Part shown: positions 1-5,735 of the stretch, piece after piece
Position numbering within the stretch: the first letter of the stretch is position 1
Layout of the letters: the number at the start of each line of letters is the position of its first letter
Assembly (NCBI GenBank): GCA_947384645.1
Contig: CANDHX010000079.1
Coordinates: forward strand, 1-6,482
Length of the DNA stretch: 6,482 bases
Direction of reading: 5' to 3'
Source: an uncultured Mycoplasmatota bacterium
Lineage (GTDB): Bacteria > Bacillota_I > Bacilli_A > RF39 > UBA660
Notes under the pieces: generated by a model
Databases searched by the model: none
What the model saw: the letters and a program-made list of their open reading frames with translations, nothing else
Told to the model about the DNA's origin: nothing
Translations under genes and position numbers: made by a program

Positions 1-1203
1 TCCAATTTTGCGAGTGCCTTTTTGACGCTTAATGAAACGATGAAAACGATGATTTCAACCGAAATAATAAGGGATTTTATCGAGAAATTTAAGGATAAAT
101 TCGTAAATGAAGACGTCATCGATTTCTTCAACTCTGAGATTAGACCTGACTATAAAGATATCAAAATGATTATAGAGGAATCGAAAACTATCGATTCAAA
201 AGAAAACATGGTAATCGAAATAGGTTTTTTGCACTTAGAGAAAAGCGGCATATATCAGATAGAAATGGATAGAGAACAAGTAGTAGCCGAAAGATTAGAA
301 TTTACTTTAAACAAGAACCAAGTAGTATATTTTGATTTAAGAAAGGATTCCCTTAAGACGAATTCGTCTCTGTTTATCGATAAAAACTACTATGGCGAGT
401 TCAAAGATTTATTGGATAAATATTGGGGGAAACATTCATTTTTGGCAATTCTATTTTACGAGTTAGAAGAGAAGAATTTAGAATATATAGAGAAACGGGT
501 TGATAAGTCTTTACTCAGCGTAGCAATCTATTTGAGAAGTATCTGTACGAGAGTGAGGATAAGCCATAGTGATGCGGGAACCTTGGGTACTACGCATATG
601 ATGTTTAACGATTTATATAAGGGCGAAGTGTCCATTCAATTCGAAAATGAATTAAATAAAGCAGAAGACGTCTTGGATAATTTTTTTGGTAAGATATCTT
701 CGGATATAAAGAAAGTCTATTATAAAAAAGAATATCGGGATAATAAAATCCTTTATAAACTCTATTTAAAGAAAATGGTCGAAGGAGAGATAATCGACAT
801 AGATTTCAGTTTAGAATCGACGGGATCAAAAAATATATTAGATTTATTTCCCTATTTGATTGCTGCTTGTGAAGGTCAAGTCGTCATCATCGACGAGCTA
901 GATGCCGGAATTCACGATTTATTGATATCTGAAATAGTCAAAAATATCAAAAACGATATAACTGGACAGTTAATTCTTACGACACACAATACTACCCTTA
1001 TGGAAATGGATATTCCATATGAGAGTATATACGTCTTTCTTGCCGATAAAGATGCATTTAAAAAACTCATCCCGATTACGGACTTCGATATGCGAATTCA
1101 AAAAAATAACAATCCTCGCAAAATGTATTTAAATGGGATGTTCGGAGGAGTACCTTTTATAAGCGATATAGATTTCGAAGAACTATCGAGCGAATTGGAT
1201 TAG
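1..1203 (+). CDS. AAA15/RloA-like ATPase, 5'-truncated by the window edge
   Basis: The reading frame is open from base 1. The first codons read SNFASAF, which fits the residues just after the GK of a Walker A motif (GxNxxGKSNF) in COG1106/RloA-like ATPases. The gene therefore starts upstream, and the TTG at 22 is not a real start. About 400 residues remain. Near the C-terminus are an ABC-type signature (ESTGSK, about 814-831), a Walker B strand ending in D-E (QVVIIDELDAG, about 877-909) and a switch histidine in TTHN (His codon 985-987). The tail NNNPRKMYLNGMFGG resembles the C-terminal motif of RloA/AbiLi proteins. The middle (about residues 60-260) is the variable insert of these SMC-like ATPases. 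The TOPRIM-like gene begins 6 bp after the stop. In related two-gene systems such an ATPase is thought to sense infection and control the nuclease partner. The family call is firm; the defence role is inferred from context. Confidence 0.85.
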   Translation, partial: SNFASAFLTLNETMKTMISTEIIRDFIEKFKDKFVNEDVIDFFNSEIRPDYKDIKMIIEESKTIDSKENMVIEIGFLHLEKSGIYQIEMDREQVVAERLEFTLNKNQVVYFDLRKDSLKTNSSLFIDKNYYGEFKDLLDKYWGKHSFLAILFYELEEKNLEYIEKRVDKSLLSVAIYLRSICTRVRISHSDAGTLGTTHMMFNDLYKGEVSIQFENELNKAEDVLDNFFGKISSDIKKVYYKKEYRDNKILYKLYLKKMVEGEIIDIDFSLESTGSKNILDLFPYLIAACEGQVVIIDELDAGIHDLLISEIVKNIKNDITGQLILTTHNTTLMEMDIPYESIYVFLADKDAFKKLIPITDFDMRIQKNNNPRKMYLNGMFGGVPFISDIDFEELSSELD

Positions 1204-1209
1204 CGTGTT

Positions 1210-1803
1210 ATGAGGAAGTTAAACTATTTAAAAGCTGTTGTAATCGTACATGGCAAGTCTGAAAAACAAATAGTCCAATATATAAAACAAAAGCTCAGAT
1301 TAAAAATCGCTATCGAAAGCGAAAAGAACGGAGAGAAGTCTATTCAAATAACTTCTTTAAAAAACGTTTTATCGAATAAAAAGTTTTGTATAGAGGAAAA
1401 CTTTATAAAATATTTTTGCGATGCAGAAAGAGTCGACGGCAAAATACCAGAGTATTTTAAGATTTTTATAATTATGGATACAGACGATTGTAAAGATATA
1501 GAAAAATTAAATTATATAAACAAAGAGATGTTTAGAAACCATTGGGCTTATCATTATATCGTTCCCATTTATAATGATATGAACCTCGAAGATGTATTGA
1601 TGAAGGCGGGAGTCCCGTTTAGAAAAAGGGGAGAAAATAGAAAGTCTGAATATGTACAACTTTTTCCTACTTGCGATAAATTCGATAAAACGGACAGCGT
1701 TCAAATCGAGGAACTCATGAACAACTTATCTTTAATAGATAGCACTAATATGGATGAATTTTTAAAATTCTGTTTAGATTCGACTAGAGATTTACGCCCT
1801 TAG
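1210..1803 (+). CDS. TOPRIM-like protein, predicted nuclease partner of the upstream ATPase
   Basis: This 197-residue protein has the layout of a compact TOPRIM domain. A first beta strand is followed by a glutamate (VVIVHGKSE, E18), a later strand ends in a DxD-type acidic motif (IIMDTDDC, D90 and D92), and a third segment carries YNDMNLEDVL (about 121-130), which may supply another acidic residue. In TOPRIM nucleases these residues bind Mg2+. Its size and motifs are closest to RloB/AbiLii or the TOPRIM half of OLD-type systems. It is clearly shorter than AriB/DUF4435 proteins of PARIS. The start lies 6 bp after the ATPase stop, and only a weak GGA precedes it, so translation is probably coupled. 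No hairpin terminator is visible after the stop. An abortive-infection or anti-phage role is inferred from the pairing; substrate and activity are unknown. Confidence 0.72.
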   Translation: MRKLNYLKAVVIVHGKSEKQIVQYIKQKLRLKIAIESEKNGEKSIQITSLKNVLSNKKFCIEENFIKYFCDAERVDGKIPEYFKIFIIMDTDDCKDIEKLNYINKEMFRNHWAYHYIVPIYNDMNLEDVLMKAGVPFRKRGENRKSEYVQLFPTCDKFDKTDSVQIEELMNNLSLIDSTNMDEFLKFCLDSTRDLRP

Positions 1804-1824
1804 TGTCTATTCATACCTCGTTTT

Positions 1825-1860
1825 CTTTTTAATTTAATCTTTTTGGGCTATAATAAGGAA
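1825..1860 (+). promoter_or_regulatory. Promoter of the DedA-like/rmuC operon
   Basis: A perfect TATAAT -10 box lies at 1849-1854, 22 bp before the start codon of the membrane protein gene. No good TTGACA is present at the expected distance; only T-rich sequence (around 1825-1831) occupies the -35 position. The AAGAGGT ribosome binding site follows at 1863-1869. The promoter marks the break between the ATPase/TOPRIM pair and the housekeeping genes. Confidence 0.6.
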
Positions 1861-1876
1861 TGAAGAGGTAAATTTA

Positions 1877-2467
1877 ATGGAAGAAATACTTTTACACATA
1901 GATGAATTTATAACTGCTGTTTTATCTTCTTTGGGACTTTACGGTCCTATTTTGGGGTGTATATTGATACTAGTCGAATCAGTGCTACCCATGTTACCTC
2001 TATCCGTGTTCATAACTTTAAATTTTTATTCTTTCGGTCACGTTTTGGGATTTCTAATTTCTTACGTACTAACACTTATGGGTTGCAGTTTAGCCTTCTT
2101 TTTGAGCCGCAAGATACTAAGAGGAAGATTCGAGTATTTGGTAGCTAAATTCGATAAAAATAGGGCGTTGAAACTTTTAAACAGATTTGACGAAATCAAA
2201 TTTGAACATTTAGTAACGATTTTGGCTTTTCCTTTTACACCGGCATTTTTGGTAAACATCTTCGGTGGAGTATCAAAAATGGAATATAAGAAGTTTTTAT
2301 TGGCAACTATCATTAGCAAACCTTTTATGGTATACTTTTGGGGGTACTTAGGCGTGACATTACTGGAAAGTCTCACTCATCCAGTATATTTGATAAGGGT
2401 ATTGATAATGGTTTTAGTAGCCTATACATTGAGTGCAATAGTAACTAAGAGATTCGATTTAAATTAG
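1877..2467 (+). CDS. DedA/TVP38 (VTT-domain) family membrane protein
   Basis: This 196-residue integral membrane protein has about five hydrophobic stretches (roughly residues 22-50, 54-77, 110-130, 139-163 and 172-190). It shows VTT-domain signatures: ESVLPMLP (34-41), in the re-entrant segment that reads E-x3-P-x2-P in the family, and FPFTPAFLVNIFGG (118-131), matching the P-x-x-P-x3-N-x3-G segment of TVP38/TMEM64 proteins. Members are implicated in phospholipid flipping, envelope homeostasis and peptide or antibiotic tolerance. The start is supported by AAGAGGT seven bases upstream. rmuC begins 11 bp after the stop, so the two are co-transcribed. The position usually taken by an arginine just before the FPxTP segment appears to be alanine, which may mark a divergent subgroup. 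No substrate can be assigned. Confidence 0.82.
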   Translation: MEEILLHIDEFITAVLSSLGLYGPILGCILILVESVLPMLPLSVFITLNFYSFGHVLGFLISYVLTLMGCSLAFFLSRKILRGRFEYLVAKFDKNRALKLLNRFDEIKFEHLVTILAFPFTPAFLVNIFGGVSKMEYKKFLLATIISKPFMVYFWGYLGVTLLESLTHPVYLIRVLIMVLVAYTLSAIVTKRFDLN

Positions 2468-2478
2468 AAGGTGTAAAA

Positions 2479-3561
2479 ATGGAGTACGTCATAATAGGAC
2501 TGTTGGTATTAATCATTATTTTGTTGGTATTTTTAATCGTAAGAAAGAGCGACAGTATAGATATAGTAGATAGAATAGGTTCTTTAGAAAAGAGTTTTAC
2601 CAAAGATATAGGAGATTTCAAATACGACTTTGCTAGCTCCTTGAAGGGCGACTTCGACAAGCAAAACGAAGTAATAGAAAGAAGACTAAATCTCATCAAC
2701 GAAAGAGTTAATGGTCGGTTAGATGAAAATTTTGAGAAAACCAATAAAACGTTTGCAAACATTTTAGAAAGACTCGGCAAAATTGACGAAGCTCAAAAAA
2801 AAATCGACGGGCTATCTACCGATATCGTGAGTTTGCAATCGATACTTACAGATAAGAAGACGAGAGGAATATTCGGAGAAACCAATTTGGGTCTCATCTT
2901 ATCGAGTGTGTTTGGAGAAAAGAACGATAAGATTTATAAAGAGCAATATACGCTTCCCAACAATTCGATAGTGGATGCCATTTTGTTTGCTCCAAAACCT
3001 TTGGGTACTATCGGGATAGATTCGAAGTTTCCACTAGAACACTACGAAATCATGATAGATAAGAACCGTTCTAAGGAAGCGAGGGAGTTAGCTCTCAAAC
3101 AATTTAAAATGGACGTCAAACGCCATATAGATGCGATAAGCGAGAAATACATAATCGACGGAGTTACCTCGACTCAAGCTATCATGTTTCTACCAGCTGA
3201 AGCGATATTCGCCGAAATCAATGCATATCACTCCGATTTGTTAAACTATGCCTATAAAAAAAGAGTATGGATAACGAGTCCTACTACTTTGATGAGTACA
3301 CTTACTATCATAAGTATGATTATAAAAGACATGGAACGAGATAAATATGCTAAAGTAATCCATACCGAATTAAATAAGCTCGGCATCGAATTCGGACGAT
3401 ACAAAGAGAGATGGGACCATTTATCGAAGTCGATTGAGTCCGTGAATAAAGATGTGCTTTCCATTCATACGACGACAGATAAGATAACTAAGAGATTCGA
3501 ATCGATTAACAACGTCGAGATTAAGGATAATCTCTTAGAAGAGCACGATGAGAAGCAATAA
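2479..3561 (+). CDS. rmuC: RmuC family DNA recombination protein
   Basis: This 360-residue protein has the standard RmuC layout. It has an N-terminal transmembrane helix (residues 3-21), a charged coiled-coil region (about 30-120), then the RmuC domain (about 120-340). Recognisable motifs are TRGIFGE (128-134, matching the family's KxRGxWGE), GIDSKFPLEHYE (179-190), MFLPAEAIFAEI (236-247) and VWITSPTTLMSTL (263-275). Family members carry a predicted PD-(D/E)xK-like nuclease fold and were named for limiting recombination between inverted repeats in E. coli; the biochemical activity is poorly defined. The start is backed by AGAAGG (2465-2470) eight bases upstream. The gene shares the promoter at 1849. 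Its last 27 bp overlap the end of the convergent ylbJ-like gene, and its likely terminator lies inside that gene. Confidence 0.94.
   Translation: MEYVIIGLLVLIIILLVFLIVRKSDSIDIVDRIGSLEKSFTKDIGDFKYDFASSLKGDFDKQNEVIERRLNLINERVNGRLDENFEKTNKTFANILERLGKIDEAQKKIDGLSTDIVSLQSILTDKKTRGIFGETNLGLILSSVFGEKNDKIYKEQYTLPNNSIVDAILFAPKPLGTIGIDSKFPLEHYEIMIDKNRSKEARELALKQFKMDVKRHIDAISEKYIIDGVTSTQAIMFLPAEAIFAEINAYHSDLLNYAYKKRVWITSPTTLMSTLTIISMIIKDMERDKYAKVIHTELNKLGIEFGRYKERWDHLSKSIESVNKDVLSIHTTTDKITKRFESINNVEIKDNLLEEHDEKQ
3517..3534. repeat. Perfect 7-bp hairpin at the rmuC/ylbJ tail-to-tail overlap
   Basis: GAGATTA (3517-3523) and TAATCTC (3528-3534) form a perfect stem around a 4-base AGGA loop. It sits inside the 3' coding end of rmuC and directly after the ylbJ stop codon on the minus strand. 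Neither strand has a T-run after it, so it is not a standard intrinsic terminator. It could mark or protect the 3' end of the ylbJ transcript. Confidence 0.4.
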
Positions 3562-4380
3562 GGGAACAGCTGCAATAAGCCTTCCCAAGAGGAAGTATTT
3601 ATAGGAAAGAGGAGTATTTTCTAGAATACTTTTTATTTGGGTATGAATAGATAGTCCTGCAAAAGTAGAAGCAAACATGAACCAAAGAAGAGGAGAACCA
3701 CTAGAATTTATTTTAAATAAGGCATTAGTTAGTTCGAGAACGGATGAGATAAAAAGGGAATCGACGTTCAATAAATCTAATAATGTGTTTATGAGACCAA
3801 AGAAGACGACGACGCCCAATATTAGAACTAGTGTATTAAAGGATTTCATGATTGAAAGGGTTAAACAGTCGATGAAAGGGGCACTTTTAAAAGTCTTTTT
3901 GGGCGAAAATGAACTTTTAAACTTCGGTCGGAAAAGTAAATAGATGAATAGATTTGAGATATAGATATAGGACAGGACTATCATTCCATAGGAAAAAGAA
4001 GGAGCTATCGTCAAGATAAAAAGTGGGCTCGGAGAGTAGCAGCTAAGAAGAAGCAACGAGCCTTCATCTTTGTCTATAACTTTTTCTTCATAAAATTCTT
4101 TGATGTATTTAGCATTGCTGGGAGTTCCAGATAGCATGGAAATGATGAATAGAATAGCTGTGTTATTTTTAAATAGGGAATAGACTATATCCGTAAGACC
4201 GTAGTTGATTAGCAAATCTATTATGAGGTATAATGGTAGCATAGAGGGAATTAAAGATTTGACCCAGAGTTCTATCGAGGATATGACAGAAGCTTTAACG
4301 GAAGTAGAATACTTGAAAGTAAGGACGAATATCAAGAGTAGAAAGAAAAGGATTATATAATTTTTAAATTTTTTCATCAT
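3535..4380 (-). CDS. ylbJ: YlbJ-family (Gate/nucleoside-recognition type) membrane protein
   Basis: This 281-residue protein is strongly hydrophobic, with about seven or eight membrane segments. Motifs fit the YlbJ family: SGTPSNAKYIKEF (84-96) in place of the usual SGYPxGAK, SCYSPSPLFIL (113-123) in place of SNTSGPLFIL, and FAGLSIHTQIKSI (240-252), matching the GGLSxHxQ motif. In Bacillus subtilis YlbJ is a sporulation integral membrane protein of about 400 residues, so this copy is short, with fewer residues between motifs. The next gene, sepM/ylbL, is also a ylb-cluster neighbour in B. subtilis, which supports the assignment. Two adjacent ATG codons (4378-4380, 4375-4377) can serve as start. 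No Shine-Dalgarno precedes them on the minus strand, unlike the other genes here. The 3' end overlaps rmuC by 27 bp. Function is not established here. Confidence 0.78.
   Translation of the reverse strand: MMKKFKNYIILFFLLLIFVLTFKYSTSVKASVISSIELWVKSLIPSMLPLYLIIDLLINYGLTDIVYSLFKNNTAILFIISMLSGTPSNAKYIKEFYEEKVIDKDEGSLLLLSCYSPSPLFILTIAPSFSYGMIVLSYIYISNLFIYLLFRPKFKSSFSPKKTFKSAPFIDCLTLSIMKSFNTLVLILGVVVFFGLINTLLDLLNVDSLFISSVLELTNALFKINSSGSPLLWFMFASTFAGLSIHTQIKSILENTPLSYKYFLLGRLIAAVPLLLLIVLF
3613..3638 (+). terminator. Probable rmuC terminator embedded in the ylbJ coding region
   Basis: AGTATT (3613-3618) pairs with AATACT (3625-3630), with a possible extra T-G pair closing a TCTA loop. It is followed on the plus strand by TTTTTATTT (3630-3638). 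It lies about 50 bp after the rmuC stop and inside the opposite-strand ylbJ gene, where it encodes ordinary residues (KSILENTP). It is the only terminator-like structure I see for the DedA-like/rmuC transcript. Confidence 0.45.
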
Positions 4381-4410
4381 TAAATAATATGTAATTAATT
4401 TTCTAAATTT

Positions 4411-4446
4411 TCACATATATGTAACAAAGAAGACTATATAATATAG
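4411..4446 (+). promoter_or_regulatory. sepM promoter and possible operator in the divergent intergenic region
   Basis: TATAAT at 4437-4442 lies 21 bp before the sepM start codon, inside the interrupted palindrome CTATAT-A-ATATAG (4434-4446). No good -35 box is present at 17 bp; TTCACA (4410-4415) is too far, at 21 bp. The near-palindrome TCACATATATGTAA (4411-4424) has the perfect core ACATATATGT and could be a regulator site shared with the divergent ylbJ gene. AGGAG at 4449-4453 is the sepM ribosome binding site. Confidence 0.5.
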
Positions 4447-4463
4447 ATAGGAGATAATATTTT

Positions 4464-5462
4464 ATGATAAATAAAATTAAAAACTTTTTTAAAGAAGAAT
4501 GGAAATTTCTATTATTGATGTTATTTCTCTATTTAGGTCTTACGTATGAACTTCCTTATGTCATATATACTCCGGGAGGACACATCAATATGAGCGAAAG
4601 GGTAGAGGGAGATAATACGTATAGCGAAGAGGGGTCACTATCGATGACTTACGTGAGTATGGTAAGAGGTTCTATTCCTTTTTTAGCATTATCGTTAGTC
4701 TTACCGAATTGGGATATAGAGCCGGCGAACAGAGTTACTTATGAAAATACTAATGTCGACGAGACAGTAGAGATAGACAAAATCTACATGAAAGAGGCCA
4801 TTTCAAATGCCGAGTACGTCGCCTATAAAAGAGCGGGAATCGATTTTATCGAAAGCGAAGTTCACAATATAGTTACTTATGTGAGCAGCAAAGCTAAGAC
4901 AAATTTAAAATATGGAGATGAAATACTTTCGGTCGACGGAGAAGCGTACTCCTCTTTAAAAGAGTTTCAAAACTATGTCGGAGCTAAAAAGATGGATGAC
5001 AAAGTTAAAATAGAGTATAAGCGAGATGGAAAAATAAAAGTCGACGAAGTTACTCTAATCGAATTAGATGGACATACGAAGGTGGGATTATCGATTGCAA
5101 CAGTGGCCGACTATAAAACAGATTTCAACATAGTCGTCAAAACAAAGGATAGCGAATCCGGTCCTTCTGGCGGTTTTATCACGGCTTTAGAGATATACAA
5201 TAAGATAACTCGAGATGATATTACAAAGGGAAAGAAGATAATGGGAACTGGAACTATCGAAAAAGACGGTACTGTTGGAGAAATCGGCGGGGTAAAATAT
5301 AAACTACTTGGTGCTTATAAAGACGGAGCTGAAGTGTTCATATGTCCTATGGAGAATTATCAAGAAGCAAAAGAAGTCGTAGAAAAAGAGAAAATGGATA
5401 TAGATTTAATAGGAGTTAAAACCTTCGAGGAGGGTTTAGAACGCCTTAAAGAAATCGAATAA
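4464..5462 (+). CDS. sepM: SepM/YlbL family membrane-anchored PDZ-Lon (S16) serine protease
   Basis: This 332-residue protein has the complete family layout. An N-terminal signal-anchor helix (about 14-30) is followed by the early motif PYVIYTPGG (31-39), a PDZ domain (about 132-205, with YGDEILSVDGE at 150-160), and a C-terminal Lon-type protease domain (about 215-330). The catalytic serine is S235 in ESGPSGG. The catalytic lysine is K280 in GEIGGVKYKLLGA, placed by alignment to the GGLKEK of Lon. The TGTI motif (262-265) matches TGEI of Lon. The active domain faces outside the cytoplasm. In Streptococcus mutans SepM trims the competence pheromone. In B. subtilis YlbL helps degrade the SOS division inhibitor YneA. 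The substrate here is unknown, since neither a pheromone gene nor yneA is visible. The start is supported by TAGGAG about ten bases upstream. The gene appears monocistronic, ending at a terminator 8 bp after the stop. Confidence 0.93.
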   Translation: MINKIKNFFKEEWKFLLLMLFLYLGLTYELPYVIYTPGGHINMSERVEGDNTYSEEGSLSMTYVSMVRGSIPFLALSLVLPNWDIEPANRVTYENTNVDETVEIDKIYMKEAISNAEYVAYKRAGIDFIESEVHNIVTYVSSKAKTNLKYGDEILSVDGEAYSSLKEFQNYVGAKKMDDKVKIEYKRDGKIKVDEVTLIELDGHTKVGLSIATVADYKTDFNIVVKTKDSESGPSGGFITALEIYNKITRDDITKGKKIMGTGTIEKDGTVGEIGGVKYKLLGAYKDGAEVFICPMENYQEAKEVVEKEKMDIDLIGVKTFEEGLERLKEIE

Positions 5463-5500
5463 AAAAAAACTCTAGTAAAGGAAAATTCTAGAGCTTTTTT
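5461..5500. terminator. Bidirectional intrinsic terminator after sepM
   Basis: CTCTAG (5470-5475) pairs with CTAGAG (5488-5493). On the plus strand it is followed by six T (5495-5500), ending the sepM transcript. On the minus strand it is followed by nine T (complement of 5461-5469), so it would also stop transcripts arriving from the right. Confidence 0.8.
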
Positions 5501-5506
5501 AGTTTA

Positions 5507-5545
5507 AAAATAAAAATAGAAGCTGCACCCCCTGAGGGCAGCTTC
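5507..5545 (-). terminator. Terminator of the predicted minus-strand small RNA
   Basis: GAAGCTGC and GCAGCTTC (5519-5526 and 5538-5545) form a perfect 8-bp stem with an 11-base loop. On the minus strand it is followed by TATTTTTATTTTT. On the plus strand A-rich DNA follows, so it ends minus-strand transcription only. The bidirectional terminator at 5461-5500 lies just beyond as a backup. Confidence 0.7.
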
Positions 5546-5616
5546 ATAAAAAAGAATAAAAAGGGGTTGGCTAGTGTGATACTAGCACCAATTCGCCTTC
5601 GTAAAGTGAATTGGTA
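5507..5616 (-). ncRNA. Predicted small RNA of about 110 nt, minus strand
   Basis: On the minus strand a TTGACT/TAATAT promoter predicts a transcript start near 5615-5617. The RNA would begin with a hairpin ACCAATTC/GAATTGGT (5608-5615 with 5587-5594). A second hairpin GCTAGT/ACTAGC (5581-5586 with 5570-5575) follows directly. Next comes a roughly 24-nt linker that looks unpaired and contains ACCCC and long U runs (5546-5569). Last is a strong terminator (8-bp stem plus U tract) ending near 5507. No open frame with a ribosome binding site is present on this strand. The layout of stable 5' hairpins, a C/U-rich single-stranded linker and a terminator is typical of trans-acting or antisense small RNAs of Gram-positive bacteria. 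I recognise no known RNA family. Plus-strand folding of the same region is the main alternative. Confidence 0.5.
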
Positions 5617-5622
5617 GTTCAT

Positions 5623-5651
5623 ATATTAATGGAAAAGGTTCATAAAGTCAA
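5623..5651 (-). promoter_or_regulatory. Promoter of the predicted minus-strand small RNA
   Basis: Read on the minus strand, TTGACT (complement of 5646-5651) is followed after exactly 17 bp by TAATAT (complement of 5623-5628). The -35 box matches consensus at five of six bases. Spacing is ideal and the -10 box matches at four of six. The predicted start coincides with the first base or two of the 5' hairpin. Confidence 0.55.
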
Positions 5652-5660
5652 CCTTTTTTT
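5633..5660. promoter_or_regulatory. Interrupted palindrome over the small-RNA promoter; also a plus-strand terminator candidate
   Basis: AAAAGGTT (5633-5640) and AACCTTTT (5650-5657) are perfect inverted repeats nine bases apart. On the plus strand the hairpin is followed by T (to 5660), so it can act as an intrinsic terminator. On the minus strand the same palindrome covers the -35 box and spacer of the small-RNA promoter, a typical repressor-site position. Which role applies cannot be decided from sequence. Confidence 0.5.
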
Positions 5661-5699
5661 AGCTTTTTTTAAAACTTTTTTCGAGACTAAAATTTTGCC

Positions 5700-5735
5700 T
5701 TTATTTTTGAGTATTTTTGTGGTATCCTTATGGTA
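5700..5735 (+). promoter_or_regulatory. Weak extended -10 promoter for the micropeptide gene
   Basis: TGG-TATCCT (5720-5728) is an extended -10 element with a degenerate -10 box; only T-rich TTTATT occupies the -35 position (5700-5705). A transcript from near 5735 would carry a leader of about 27 nt that includes AAAGGAG. Confidence 0.35.

Noticed and set aside
22..24. TTG as start codon of the ATPase
   Set aside because: The frame is open to base 1, no ribosome binding site precedes it, and the upstream codons fit the Walker A region.
1804..1848. Terminator after the TOPRIM-like gene
   Set aside because: The T-rich stretch has no preceding hairpin that I can find, so it was not called.
2062..2376. 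Minus-strand open frame of 104 codons
   Set aside because: It is a shadow of the DedA/TVP38-like gene, whose coding sense and ribosome binding site are clear.
2445..2780. Minus-strand open frame of 111 codons
   Set aside because: It is a shadow of rmuC and the end of the DedA-like gene, with Ser/Leu-rich composition typical of antisense reading.
3677..3943. Plus-strand open frame of 88 codons
   Set aside because: It lies antisense to ylbJ, whose membrane motifs are clear, and has no family signal or convincing promoter.
5488..5622. Short minus-strand frame of about 43 codons starting MNYQFTL
   Set aside because: It has no ribosome binding site, runs through two perfect hairpins and a terminator, and is better explained as part of a non-coding RNA.
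5558..5660. tRNA or a known riboswitch class
   Set aside because: There is no cloverleaf or TTCGA arm, and I recognise no conserved aptamer core; only generic hairpins can be supported.
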